DNA from: Acanthosepion esculentum
Taxonomy: Eukaryota; Mollusca; Cephalopoda; Sepiida; Sepiidae
Assembly: GCA_964036315.1 (NCBI GenBank)
Contig: OZ038485.1
Span: 96,379,075 to 96,443,074, forward strand
Direction: 5' to 3'
DNA: 64,000 nucleotides
Below the pieces are notes generated by a model that saw only the letters and a program-made list of their open reading frames with translations, had not been told where the DNA came from and ran no database searches. Position numbers and translations under genes: made by a program. Every line of letters begins with the position of its first letter. Position 1 is the first letter of the stretch. Of this stretch, positions 20,551 through 30,830 are shown in pieces.

Positions 20551-20960
20551 ATGATGATAGAAAAAAGGAAGGTGAAATTCCAAGTGGACTGTGGAGCTAC
20601 CATCGATGTAATCCCACAGAAATATGTGCGTAAAACCTACCTGCAACCGTCCATCACGAAACTCAAAATATGGAACGGGAGGGAAAAAACGTTCATCAGT
20701 AAATGTCGAATTGTGTGCGCAACCTCAAAAATATGAAAAAGTATTCAGTGGAATTCACTGTAGTCAAAGAAAGGTTGACCCCTTTGTCCACAAAACGCGC
20801 AAGCGAACAGATGAACCAAATAACTGTGCACTGCGATAACATCGCTAATCTTAATTCAGTACTAGAGTGCAAGCAACTATTAACTGACTATGCAGATGTC
20901 TTCAACGGCGATCTAAGTTCATTACCAGGGCATGTGCATCTACAAGTTGTTGAACTGTTA
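20551..20960 (+). pseudogene. Gypsy protease and start of pol (broken)
   Basis: The frame starts 'MMIEKRKVKFQVDCGATIDV'. VDCGATIDVIP matches the retropepsin active site (usually D-S/T-G-A; here Cys in the Ser/Thr place). The next frame continues 'MSNCVRNLKNMKKYSVEFTV' and '..NIANLNSVLECKQLLTDY', typical of the segment between protease and RT in Gypsy pol. A frameshift near 20700 separates the two parts. Pol ends at 'SLPGHVHLQV', before any RT catalytic motif. Confidence 0.7.
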
Positions 20961-21046
20961 CACTGTATACTACGCAGCAGGGCGCATGTTCGTGTGCATG
21001 ATAGCTAATGCCACGCACCACATCTGATCGTCCGTGTCAGAAGGAT

Positions 21047-22010
21047 GGTATTGACCTATTTGAATTTGACAGTGTTGAGTAACTTTTAACTGTCGAATAT
21101 TTCTGGAACTTCTGGGAAAAAGATCGGCTTGAGGGCACTACTTCTTCAACTGTCATCCGCAAATTGAAGGCACATTTTGCAAGATATGGGTTTCCATGTC
21201 AATTGGTTTCCGACGGAGGACTCCAGTTTACGTTTTCATCCCTGAAGAACGTTTCTGAAAAATGGGATTTTGAACATCACATGGCGAGCCGCGGAAATCA
21301 ACAGGCAAATGGCAAAGCCAAATCTGCAGTTAAGAATGCGTGAGACCCCCCACCCAAAAAAACAAAAACAAAAAGCAAAGACACCCACACGTACCAGTTT
21401 CTCGCACTGCTTAACGTCAGAAACACCCCCAACCAAGGAATGGGAAGAAGCCCTTCTCAGCGCCTACTAAATCGTCACACACATCCACTTCTTTCCCTAT
21501 GAGGAGCAATTTTCTAAACCTTAGGACGGCGAGCCTTGAGCTAAGTGATAAGACTCTACTGGAACACAGGCTAAGGTTCAGGTCATACATGTGATTTACC
21601 CGTGGTAATGTTGTACGAATGCGCCCGTACAATAAAGGTGATTAAGTGTGAGAGAAAGGCGTTATAAATCATCGATTGGATGAACGTCCATATGAAGTCT
21701 AGACAGCGAGTGGAACCGATCGGAGAAACTGATGTTAGCTTTGTCAATCCTATGAAACAGTAGAGCATGCAATAAATTTTCAGCCACCACCAACCTCGAC
21801 AGACATTCTAAATTTGCCACATGACATGGCAAAAACACAAAGATCCTTGCACCTCTAACATGATCCTTATCAGCCTCGGCTGTTGCAAGTGAAGGCACTA
21901 ATACAACCGAATCAGAAAAAACGCAAATTTGTTGGGATTCGCGCGCGTGCTGGACGAGGGATACAACAGCCTGGGTATATGAAGTACATTGTAAAACGGG
22001 TCACGGATAG
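21047..22010 (+). pseudogene. Gypsy integrase (broken)
   Basis: Translation gives 'STVIRKLKAHFARYGFP', 'LVSDGGLQFTSSSLK' and 'QQANGKAKSAVK', matching the integrase core: the second catalytic Asp in VSDNG-PQF (here SDGG-LQF), then the HH..S.GN.QANGK.E block where the catalytic Glu is read as Lys (GKAKSA). Downstream pieces such as 'RPYNKGD' and 'VINHRLDERSYEV' fit the C-terminal domain. Stops and shifts interrupt it throughout. Confidence 0.7.
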
Positions 22011-22036
22011 TACTTGACACCGTAGTCTCTACTCAC

Positions 22037-22049
22037 AAAAATGTGGGGA
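22037..22049 (+). other. Polypurine-rich tract before the 3' LTR
   Basis: AAAAATGTGGGGA directly precedes the LTR start TGTTACA. In LTR elements this tract primes plus-strand synthesis. Confidence 0.6.
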
Positions 22050-22268
22050 TGTTACATTATTCTTTAATGTATACTCCCTTTGCATTATTATTTAATATAT
22101 GCTTCCTAAATGACGTTAACGAACGCGATTCTCTCTCCGTGAAACATCCTTTTTCTTCCTAACCTTTTTCTCATTCTCTTTCTTCCGGTACTTAATAAAC
22201 GCCGGTCACGTTGCGTGCCGGCTCTCTCAAACCTGAGTCTGCTTTGTTTTCTATGACTTAATGTAACA
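22050..22268 (+). repeat. Gypsy 3' LTR
   Basis: Starts TGTTACATTA and ends TAATGTAACA, a 10-base inverted repeat with the TG..CA ends of retroviral-type LTRs. It is 219 bp long and contains a polyadenylation signal (cttaataaacg) near 22190. It follows the integrase remnant in the expected place. Confidence 0.8.
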
Positions 22269-22514
22269 CCCTCAATTCCAGTCTGTTCAAAGATCTGAGT
22301 ACTGGTCAAAAGCGGTTGTTTCGCTATAACTAGTTTTAGTTTACGTTCCCATCAACGAGACAAGTTCTTAAGGCTGTTTTATTTGTTTCTAGTTCTCGAC
22401 AAGAAAGGGGGGAGGCCTTTTCATTTATTAAAACAGACTGATTTTATAACTTAACTGTTATTTTAGTGGATTTCAGTAGACGTTATTAAACAGTATATTT
22501 ATTTATTTTCGTCT

Positions 22515-22650
22515 ACTGCCCTGGATATTCGAAAACTCTTATTAGAGAAAAATATGCACTTTCCCGTCGGGTTCAAACCTGCGTTCCCATAGGGGAAAAC
22601 ATTAGATCTGAGGTGCTTTAGATCTCCCGACTACAGAGTTCGTCGATGGT
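22515..22650 (-). repeat. tRNA-like SINE, family 2 (antisense)
   Basis: 'gtcgggttcaaacctgcgtt' is an antisense B box, and 'attcgaaaactcttattaga' matches the family 2 tail less well than the other copies. Confidence 0.45.
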
Positions 22651-23260
22651 CAAGCAAAGTCGAATAGTGCCTTTAAACACAGGTTTTTCTCTGACTCTCG
22701 AAATAGACATATCTGCTTAATTTCGTATCCTAACGTAAACAAAGCAATTTCTAAAGAAAAGGATGGATTTCTTATTTAACATGGTTATATATTAAAAATT
22801 TGACCTAGCTACTAAACTGACCTAACTGGCACATACCCCGTATCTCGCATACAAATTCACAATGAGGAATTAATAAATATTGACACATCAAATACCTTGG
22901 TGTATGGATATGTTAGAACACATTTATTATAAGAGATAATGAATTTGAACATAGAATACTCTGGGGAGGGGTAGTTTCGTACAACACTGGAAAGTGCTAT
23001 AAAATCTAAGCATTAACCTAAAAACGTCATGTTCTTAAATAGCCTCGCTAGATCGAGTCTTTTATATGGATGTCATTGCATGGATTCAAGCTCGTTCAGA
23101 AATATCTAAATTGTCAACTGTATACTTTCTTAGATAAATGGTTAAAATGGCTTTGAGAGAATGAAACCTGTTGGTCTTACTGAGAATCAAACTTCTTCGA
23201 AGCGTGTGGACTAGCGCCATGTAATCTCAAACAAAGAGCTTTGCCAAATAACAGAAACCA
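22650..23260. other. Unassigned AT-rich sequence
   Basis: No gene or repeat recognised. Confidence 0.4.
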
Positions 23261-23261
23261 A

Positions 23262-23720
23262 CGGTAATTGCTCCGATGAGCTGCTTTCGCTGGTTCCCAG
23301 GCCTCATGAATTTAAGCGTCCCACGAGGCTGGCATCCCGTTCCCACCCCTTCACCGTTGAAACTGTTAGATGTAGACGTCTCTTCTACTCGAATAGCTTC
23401 ATGTCTCGCACATCTCGCCTGTGGAACTCCTTTCCTTACTCCTGTTTCCCTGACAAATATAATCTCCAACTATTTAAGTGTAACGTCAATCGACATCTCC
23501 AGTTGCCTTGATCTATCCACTTCCCTTCTCCACACCTTTTCCCCTTTCATTCCTATCTGCTCTCGCTCCAAATCTTCTGTAACCCCCTTGCCTTGATCGA
23601 TCCACTATCTTTCTCCACATCCTCTCCTTTACCGATCCTATCTGCTCTTCCTCCAAACCTTCTATGACCCCTTGCGTGCTAGTGGCTTCCAGCCTTGCTT
23701 GGGGTGAAAAGCTTAAAAAA
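23262..23720 (+). mobile_element. LINE 3' end, copy 1
   Basis: Homologous copies lie at 45230-45560 and 46000-46365. In one frame it reads '..VRCRRLFYSNSFMSRTSR..', '..LWNSFPYSCFPDKYNLQ..' and '..FKCNVNRHLQLP', the typical C-terminus of a CR1/Jockey-type LINE ORF2 (SF..RT..LWN.LP..FP...N...FK..V..HL). A conserved 3' tail follows (cttgcgtgctagtggc, cttgcttggggtgaaaagct) and an A-rich end. It is 5'-truncated, with few coding breaks, so relatively young. Confidence 0.75.
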
Positions 23721-23729
23721 AACAAAGAA

Positions 23730-24630
23730 ACAAAAAAAAAAACTAAAATGGATATCACATGTAACTGGAATAGAAAATATTGATATAATCAAGATGTTGA
23801 GACGACTTCGAACAAAAAGGTTACAAAGGAAACTTACATCAATACTGGAAAGAGCACTAACAGTTACTAAACTTGAGAAACCTGACGAAGATTTTATAAA
23901 TTTGAACCGAGGGTAGCACTTGCAGTTCAGTCAATGAATGTCGAATGTTTCCGTTTAAGGAAACGGCTCATATTACCATTAACTCCGCGATCCCAAGCTA
24001 CAAAACACCAGAGTCTGATTAGACGAAGGCGGGTGGGTAAATGCAGGAAAATAATAATTGACAAGAATCGAAAAGAGATGAGAAGCAGGCAGGCATTGCT
24101 AGAAAGTCCTTCTCGTGAAACTTCTCAATTTGCATGCGAAGGACGCGTGAATTTACAACGATGGATGGCTGAGCGCATGCGTGATACTTCAGCGACATGA
24201 AGAGCGTGAAATTGTCATCCGATCCCTGTTTTCTTGTATCCGACCGTGACTGGCATCTTCAGATGGCCAGGTAATTATTCCAGGGCTCGTGTACTTAAGT
24301 GTTTTTTTTTTCTGTCGGTCTCACTCATAACCCCAGAGCTGCACATGCGCACAAATTAACCTTTATAATGTTGGCATATAATGATAACCCAAAATATAAA
24401 AAAAAAGTAATGCGTCAAAATTAATAACCAAACGATAGTTGCTTTTCTCCTGCAAAGGGCATTTCATTATTATCAGCATTTTCCTCATTTAGCTCTATGA
24501 CATCTGATGATCCAGCAACCGACCACCATTATTTCCTTCAGAGGAATCTAAGTCAGCAATATCATTCTGCGCATGCTCACATCTTCCAGTAATCTAATGG
24601 CTTCCTCTAACATAGCAATACGTTTACATT
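23730..24630. other. Unassigned sequence with short open frames
   Basis: Frames at 23695-23916 (MLGVKSLKKTK..) and 23934-24200 (..RRRRVGKCRKIIIDKNRKEM..) are basic and not low-complexity. The second faintly recalls the R/K-rich '(R/K)KLI(I/V)D' motif of RAD21/REC8 cohesin subunits, but the match is short and could be chance. No start context, splice sites or further homology seen. Confidence 0.25.
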
Positions 24631-24650
24631 ATAATCTTTTATCTGCAGGC

Positions 24651-25194
24651 CGTCCTGGGTATGACGATAAACAACACCCGCGTCCAGGGTAAGACGATAA
24701 ACTACATCCGCGTCCAGGGTAAGACGATAAACTACATCCGCGTCCAGGGTAAGACGATAAACTACGCCCAACAGCAGGGCCTCTGATCAGGAAGTTTTGA
24801 GGAGCGTGAAACCACCTCTTGACCCTGGGTAGCACCTGTTAGGGTCGCATCTATGGGCAAATAGTTAACCCCGAAACTGAGGTAAAAAGCATTATGCAAG
24901 TGTAAAAATAGGTTTTAATACCAGAAATACTTTGTAAAAAATTATCACCAGAAATTTTTTTGAAAAAAATTTGTTTTGAAAAAAATATTACCAGCAATAC
25001 GTTTTTTTTTTAAAAAAAAAAAATACAAGCTATACATTTTTTAAAATAATATTACCAGCTATACATTTTTGAGGAAAAAAATATTACCAGAAATAGATTT
25101 TTAACAAAACAAAATATTACCAGGAAAAAAAAGTTGTCGGCATTAAATAACACATTGAGGTTGATATGCCGTAAAACAAAACAAAACAAAACAA
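24651..25194 (+). mobile_element. VNTR retroposon, copy 2
   Basis: Starts directly with the 30-bp minisatellite (four units to 24768), then the spacer (cctctgatcaggaagttttg, gcacctgttagggtcgcatc), a short degenerate second array (accagaaatacattttt-like, 24915-25130) and the conserved 3' block 'cggcattaaataacacattg'. It ends in (AAAAC)n. TTTATCTGCAGGC is duplicated at 24638-24650 and 25195-25207. The insertion lies right at the start of a 5S-like SINE. No coding capacity, so it would be moved by a LINE in trans. Confidence 0.85.
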
Positions 25195-25207
25195 TTTATC
25201 TGCAGGC
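25195..25207. repeat. Target-site duplication of VNTR retroposon copy 2
   Basis: Thirteen bases identical to 24638-24650. Confidence 0.85.
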
Positions 25208-25290
25208 TTACGTCCACATCACGTTGAAACGGCCACTGGAGTTAAGCAACGTAGAAACTCATCAGTACCAAGTTGGGTTACAGCTATCGA
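25205..25290 (+). repeat. Degenerate 5S rRNA-like SINE head
   Basis: 'gcttacgtccacatcacgtt', 'gttaagcaacgtagaa' and 'cagtaccaagttgggtta' follow the order of 5S rRNA segments but with deletions (about 85 instead of 120 bases). Confidence 0.55.
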
Positions 25291-25371
25291 ATACAGAATA
25301 TTATTTCCTTCAGAGGAATCAACGGTTTTCTATTGTAATTATAATTTTCATTGCAGTTTCTATAACCCTTT

Positions 25372-25640
25372 TGCTGACGGTCATATCACACTGAAACATC
25401 GGTTCTCGTACGATCACTAAAGTTATGCAACGCCGAGCCTGGTCAGTATTTAGATGGGTGACCGCTTGGGAATACCAAGTGCTGAGAGCTTGGATTTGAT
25501 GGCTCGGAATTGGAAATCGGAGAGCTGAGTTCGAATTCCAGTCGGGTTTGTTATATTCATTTACGCGAAAATGTCTTGGGAAAGGTATGAATCAACCTTT
25601 TTCTCCCTTGCTGTGTTAATTAGTACAGCTAATATTACTA
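25372..25640 (+). repeat. 5S rRNA-tRNA chimeric SINE, copy 3
   Basis: 25378-25491 resembles nearly complete 5S rRNA ('ggtcatatcacactgaaaca', 'ttatgcaacgccgagcctgg', 'gatgggtgaccgcttgggaa', 'gtgctgagagctt'). The tRNA-like part (25495-25550) has a clean B box 'gagttcgaattcc' but a shortened A-box region. The body (tttacgcgaaaatgtcttgg) matches copy 2. Not a 5S gene, because no Pol III terminator follows. Confidence 0.75.
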
Positions 25641-26199
25641 ACTCATTATTATCTCCCCCTCCCCCCAAATTATTGCAATTAAAAAAATATTTTTTGGTTT
25701 TTAAATGACCTGAAAAGGTTGATAAACCGTAAAAAAGCAGTCTATCAAAGTGTTGTAACCTAGAAAGGGTTACTGAAAAAAGAATAACGAAAACGGTAAT
25801 TAGAAATGAAATGGTAATCTTTATAACATCAAAAAATACAATACTCGCCAGCGACATGAAGTAGGTAAACCACTGCTAGTTGTGAACTACTTGGTATATT
25901 ACGATATTCATCTTCGTCCCCACGAGATATGATGCGGCACAAGGCCAAATTTAATGTGGGGAAATCCGAGCCCGTAGACTTGGGCAAAAATTGCCCTTAG
26001 ACCCCGCATACGAGACCTCCCCAGACGAGACTCTACCCTTCGGCATAGCCTCATCCGGTTTTCCTCTTTGCCCGAAGGCAGAGAGTTTGACACGGCAAGA
26101 GCGGTAGCACTAGGCAGGGAAATTCTGCGTGTGGCCGGATTAGTCTTTAACTTGCGAAGAAAAGGGACCAACGCAAAAACGTAAAGCAAAGGCGAAAGC

Positions 26200-26760
26200 G
26201 GACAACCTTGACGAATGGAGCGAGACAATACGAAAGGCTCCGATCGTACCCCATTCACCTCCACTAGTCGGATCCAAGTGCGAAAGTACCGCCCGAAGCC
26301 GGCCGCCGAAAGGACAGCCTCCAGGAATCGATAGTCAACCCTTTCGAACGTCTTAATTGATCAGTGCAGCTTCACTGTCGACTTGCTCGATGATGAAGCG
26401 TACCATATGAATGTTGTCTTGAACAATCCTACCCTTCACAGCACAAGTCTGTTCAGAGCCAATCAGACTGGACAGAACAGCCTGCAAACGGTTGGCTATG
26501 ATCTTTGCCATAATCTTTAACTCAGTATTTAACATATTTAAAGGGCGAAAATTACCTAACCCATCCCCACCGTTCTTGTTCTTGCGTAGCAACTTGATCA
26601 CACCCCTGGTGAAGCGCTGAGGTATAGACCCCTGCTTCATCCAGTTGTTGTAAATCAGTTCCAGCAAAGGAACAAAAACGGGCGACTGCCTCAAGTAAAC
26701 TTCGTACGGAAGACTATCTAATCCCTGAGATTTATCCAGGTCAACCTGTTTCAGCGCTTC
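26200..26760 (-). pseudogene. LINE ORF2 reverse transcriptase (broken)
   Basis: 26353-26694 encodes '..FVPLLELIYNNWMKQGSIP', 'GVIKLLRKNKNGGDGLGNF', 'NFRPLNMLNTELKIMAKIIA' and 'CAVKGRIVQDNIH', the fingers/palm start of an L1/Tx1 RT. 26150-26264 carries motif B ('RSIRQGCPLSPLLYVFAL'). Motif A is missing between them (break at about 26350), and the expected F/YADD block is unreadable (LSAFGQ). The enzyme would be inactive. Confidence 0.75.
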
Positions 26761-27249
26761 CCAGATTTCTGACTCTGTGATAGGACCTTGAATGCAGCCG
26801 TTTCAGCTGCCTCAAGACAGGGGGAGTTGGCTAAATAGGCGTCGAACTGAGCAGGGCTCAAACCGGGGTCCCAGGTGAAAAGTTCCTGAAAATAATCACA
26901 AAAAGCCTCACATATGCCCACGTTTGAAGTCACGGACCGCTTATCCGGCAATGTGATGCATGCGATATGTCGCCGAGATGCATTCCGAGACTCCTCTGCG
27001 CGCAAATAAGCGGCCATATTCGTCGCCTCAGAGGACATTGTTTTTAACCTAGCCATAACTACCAGAGTTTGATCCTTCTTGATAAGCAAGGAGGATATCT
27101 CTGCCTTAGCTAAGGCTATTTCCCCACTATCACGCGATTTCACTGCCCGATCTACTTTTTGCTCACAAGCCGTTTGTACCGCTAATCTATCTACATTGAG
27201 TCGATGACTAAAATCAGCAGCAAACGTTCTAATTTTTTTATTTTAAATT

Positions 27250-27960
27250 ATCCCACCAAGCATTCCCAACAACCACCCCCGTCAATTCCCTCTGTATCAT
27301 TAGTAGCACCTGGTTCGTTGGACACCCTAAGAGCCTTACATCGACTCTCCTAACTAAGTCGCGGTTGAGGTAGCTAGAAACCACCCCAGCATCCGAGTCA
27401 CCACTATTTGTCCTAGTCTAAACTACCTCCCGAGGGTGCTCATTCCGATACTTATCGACAAGATCAAACCTGTCGATAAAGTCCCGAAATGATTTCACGT
27501 CTCGGTTGTTAGTAATCGAATTTGGCCCTATACGATCTATGTCGGGGTCAAGGACGACATTCTAATCCCCTGCTAAAACTACCCGACGAGATGTCGTCAA
27601 AAGCGGCTCAATCTGCCGAAACAAAGCAGGCCGCTCAGAATGGACGTTGGGCGCATAAACCCCAATGAGACGAAGAGCCTTATCCTTTATGATAACATCC
27701 AGCAAGCAAAGCCTACCCGCCGGATTTGCGAAGACAAGAGTACACGCAGCCTTCAAAGACTTGTTCACCAGTTAAGAGACACCGCTCGAACGACCATCAA
27801 AACGTGCTGAATAGAGGGAGAACCCTCTAAACAGAATGTTCTCAAAGTCATGAGTAGAAAAACGAGTCTCTTGTACACAACAAACATTCACTCCGAGGCG
27901 CTGAGAGTCACGAGAGAGCCACGCTCTGCGAGACTCCGACCTTAGGCCTCGGACACTCAC
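27250..27960 (-). pseudogene. LINE ORF2 apurinic endonuclease domain (broken)
   Basis: Frames read 'RLGVNVCCVQETRFSTHDFE' (QET contains the catalytic Glu), 'LIGVYAPNVHSERPALF' and 'RRVVLAGD*NVVLDPDIDR' (the GDFN motif with a stop in place of Phe). This is the DNA-nicking domain used for target-primed reverse transcription. A stop near 27773 separates two halves. The last SDH motif is not recognisable. Confidence 0.7.
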
Positions 27961-28379
27961 ACTTGCTAACCAGAGAGCTATAATGAAATCGATTAGGGTT
28001 GCTCTCCTGCATTAAACATGGGCGGGGAAAGAAAACCAACGGCCTCTCTCATCGAACCTGTTCCCATCTCAGTTTTGATAGTGCCGTCGGGAGACAGGCC
28101 GCCAATAACCATAGGAAAGGTTCGCTTTAAGGCTTTATACAGGGAGGGGTGAACAAAACGTGGGAACCTCCCTGAACAAAATTGTTGCTATTTTTTCACT
28201 GTATCATTATCGAAGTAGGCCATAGGCGGAAACATTCCGAAGACTTCGTTAGCCTCCGCAACCATGGCCCAAATTTTTTGACCAGATTCGCCTCATCTAA
28301 CGACAGTTAAGACCCTTTTGCATTAGGGAAAATTCATGGGTCTTCAACATCTAGGTTGTTAATTTTCCTGAAATTGACC

Positions 28380-29800
28380 AGGGATTTAATGTTCCTCATT
28401 TTTTGGGAATATTGTAGGGCCTTGTTCTCCAATTGTTTGGATACCCGGCACATGTCTTTCTCTGTGTTAAAGATGAGTTTAGGTTTTTTATGAGATGAAA
28501 GATCTATGCTTTCCGGTGATGGACTTTTTTGCCTTTTGGAATTGTCAGTCTTTTTTGGTGTAGCTGCGGGAGTTATGACAGGGGATGGTTTGGGGCTAAT
28601 GGTGATAGTGGAAGGGAAAAGATGGCCCTTGGCAGATGAAACAGTGATGAGGGCCTATTTTAAGGTTATCATTTTTGAGGGAGAGGGAGATGAGGATATT
28701 AGGACTGCAGGAGGGGTCATGATGTGTTGTTTAGGTGACGGGAAAGTCGGTGCCGAGAATTTAGGGGCAGATTTTTTTCTATGATGATTCCGTTTAAGTG
28801 ATTCTTTCAGTTGCTGTAATTTTCCCGCTTTCTCAAAGGATGGCTCGTACTTTTGCTTTTGTTGACATAGCTTTTTCGAATAGCTGATCGGGGAGTCACC
28901 CTTAGAACTGGTAGAGAGAGTGGGAATGTTTGTGTCGTTTTCTCGTTGGCCTTCATCTTTAGGCAAGAAGATGACAGGTGACCAGTCTGCCCACACTTCC
29001 AGCAAGCTGGTCTTCAACCTGTGACTATAATCGGCATCTTCTGGCCCTCTACATCCAGGCAGTTGGGAATGGAGATGAAAGCCTTACGATCTACCATTTA
29101 TTCAAAGCTCCATCCCCGGTCAGATCGTTAGAGGAAGCACCGATAATTGGCACAGATAAACAGCCAACTGTTCCCCAACAATCTGAGGTGAGGCCTCATA
29201 TACTGAAACCTTGGTCCTACGCCTGCCTTGATATTCCGTTCTCAGAATAAGATCTTTTGTTATAAGATCACAAGTGCTGACCGCTTCACAGTCGGCAGGC
29301 GTGGGTAACAGTATCTGACACATGAAGTAGCCTTTACCTTTTATGACTCTCTGTAGTTTAATCCTCAGGGACGTCAACAATTTTATGACCGTGTCTTTTG
29401 TGGAGTATCAAATTTTGTGTGAGTGCTTTTCCACCACAAAGAACGGCGCAATTCTTTTTTTCAACTTTATTCATTAAGATTTGTCAAGAACCAATCTTTT
29501 GTAACAAGATAGGCGTAGCTTTTGTCTTTCTCCAGGAACTCCGTAATGTTGATACTGCATTTTGGTGGGGACGACCAGCAAGAGGGCGACTCCCCGACCG
29601 CTATCTTATCGTCTTTGTTGTGATGGGATCTTTTCTTGTAGAAATATCTTGGCCTGTTTCGGTTCCCGTATTATTTTCCTTGTTTTGGGAACTTTGGCTT
29701 GATTCGGCTTCCATATTTTCAGTAGGAAACTGAGAAATTTGGCTTTTTTCCGCTAAAATCATTTCCTTTACATTTTGGCCATTTCTGGCCACTATACTTG
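28380..29800 (-). pseudogene. LINE ORF1 (broken)
   Basis: ORF1 of Tx1-like LINEs encodes an RNA-binding gag-like protein. Here 29120-29380 reads '..LILRTEYQGRRRTKVSVYE' and '..IVGEQLAVYLCQ', as in that family. 28655-29017 and the following frame are Ser/Lys-rich ('..HHRKKSAPKFSAPTFPSP', '..HKKPKLIFNTEKDMCRVS'), fitting the variable C-terminal part. The CCHC knuckle region expected after the RNA-binding part is not legible. 29601-29792 is a Gln/Ser-rich piece that may be unrelated. Confidence 0.55.
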
Positions 29801-29989
29801 TTGAGGATTCATTACTAATTTCCGTAATTTTGTTTTCGTCAGATTTATCAGGTGGCTCAGTCTTTTTTTTCTTATTCCCGAATGAGTGTTTTTAGGAGCA
29901 ATTTTTAAAATACTTTAAACCATTTTCTTTCTTCTTTTTACAAAAAAAAAAAAAATGGAAAATAAAATACAAAGAAATAAAAGGATAGA

Positions 29990-30830
29990 ATTAAATCACA
30001 AAACAAATGCAATAAGACGCGCAAAATACAGACGAGAATAAACGTTGAAAAAGGCAGACAAAAAATTAAATATACAAAACAATCACAAATTTCCTTTAAA
30101 ATGACTATACTCAAAAAAGGTTACAAAAAGAATAAAAATACACAAAGAAAGTCAAACAACAACAATAAAATAATACAGCAATAAGACTAGAAACAAAATG
30201 CTACACAAAGAAAATACGAAAATAATACGAAAATAAAAAATCACAAAATATGGCTACCGTAAAAACCAAGTCAGTCCGTTAATGAAAAAAAGCAAAAAGG
30301 AAAAAAACGGATAGATTAGACAAAAAATTACAAATACAAGAAAATTAAAACAAATATATACACAAAAAATTTAACAAGTACAACAAAGAAGTCTTAACGA
30401 ACATTTAAAAAAGAAAAACAAAGAAAGAAAAACAAAGAACAACAAAGAGTGAAATAACACGTAATAAAATAAACAAAGAAAAATAATGTCAGACGTAAAT
30501 AAAAAAGATAAACTCTAGCGTGGGATTACAGAAAAGTAAAAAGAAACGAAAAATATAAATATTAATTTTAAAATAAAATAAAATCAAAAATGCTAATAAT
30601 AAAAGAATAAGAGGCAAAAAAAATGTGGAGGGTGAGAAATTGTAAAAGAAAAAAATCAAAAACTTTTCAAAAAACAGTCAGTAAAAAATTGAACGTAAGA
30701 AAAAGTAAAATAAAAACAGACTTAACAGAAATGGAAATAAAGTTCACAAAATAAACCAGTTGAGTTCTAGAATGAATATTCAGGTGGCAAAAAACCGGTC
30801 GGTATAAGGTCTGAATTAGACAGCATATTG
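29990..30830. other. A-rich low-complexity sequence
   Basis: The plus strand is mostly A with scattered AAC, AAG and AAT words. It lies between the 3' UTR of one LINE and ORF1 of the next. It might be an old A-rich tail or expanded low-complexity DNA. No gene seen. Confidence 0.5.

Larger units (their letters stand above)
20535..22268 (+). mobile_element. Ty3/Gypsy LTR retrotransposon, 5'-truncated and internally deleted
   Basis: From left to right: an aspartic protease fragment (20551-20735), protease-RT linker in shifted frames (to about 20960), integrase core (21047-21500), a post-integrase region, a purine-rich tract and the 3' LTR. The whole RT and RNase H are missing between about 20960 and 21047. 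The 5' LTR and gag are absent, replaced by a GA microsatellite. Several frameshifts and stops are present, so it cannot move by itself. Confidence 0.8.
25900..29990 (-). mobile_element. Tx1/L1-like LINE, ORF1 and 5' part of ORF2, 3'-truncated
   Basis: On the minus strand, ORF1 lies at about 29800-28380, followed by ORF2 endonuclease (27960-27250), a linker (27240-26750) and RT (26750-26200). Sequence then degenerates and stops near 25900 without the ORF2 C-terminus or 3' UTR. Truncation at the 3' end is the reverse of the usual LINE pattern. A same-family C-terminus plus 3' UTR lies upstream on this strand (32510-30830). Many stops and shifts show it is dead. Confidence 0.75.

Noticed and set aside
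24496..24520. Additional hammerhead (CTGATGA at about 24502)
   Set aside because: No GAAAC, stem II or cleavage triplet follows.
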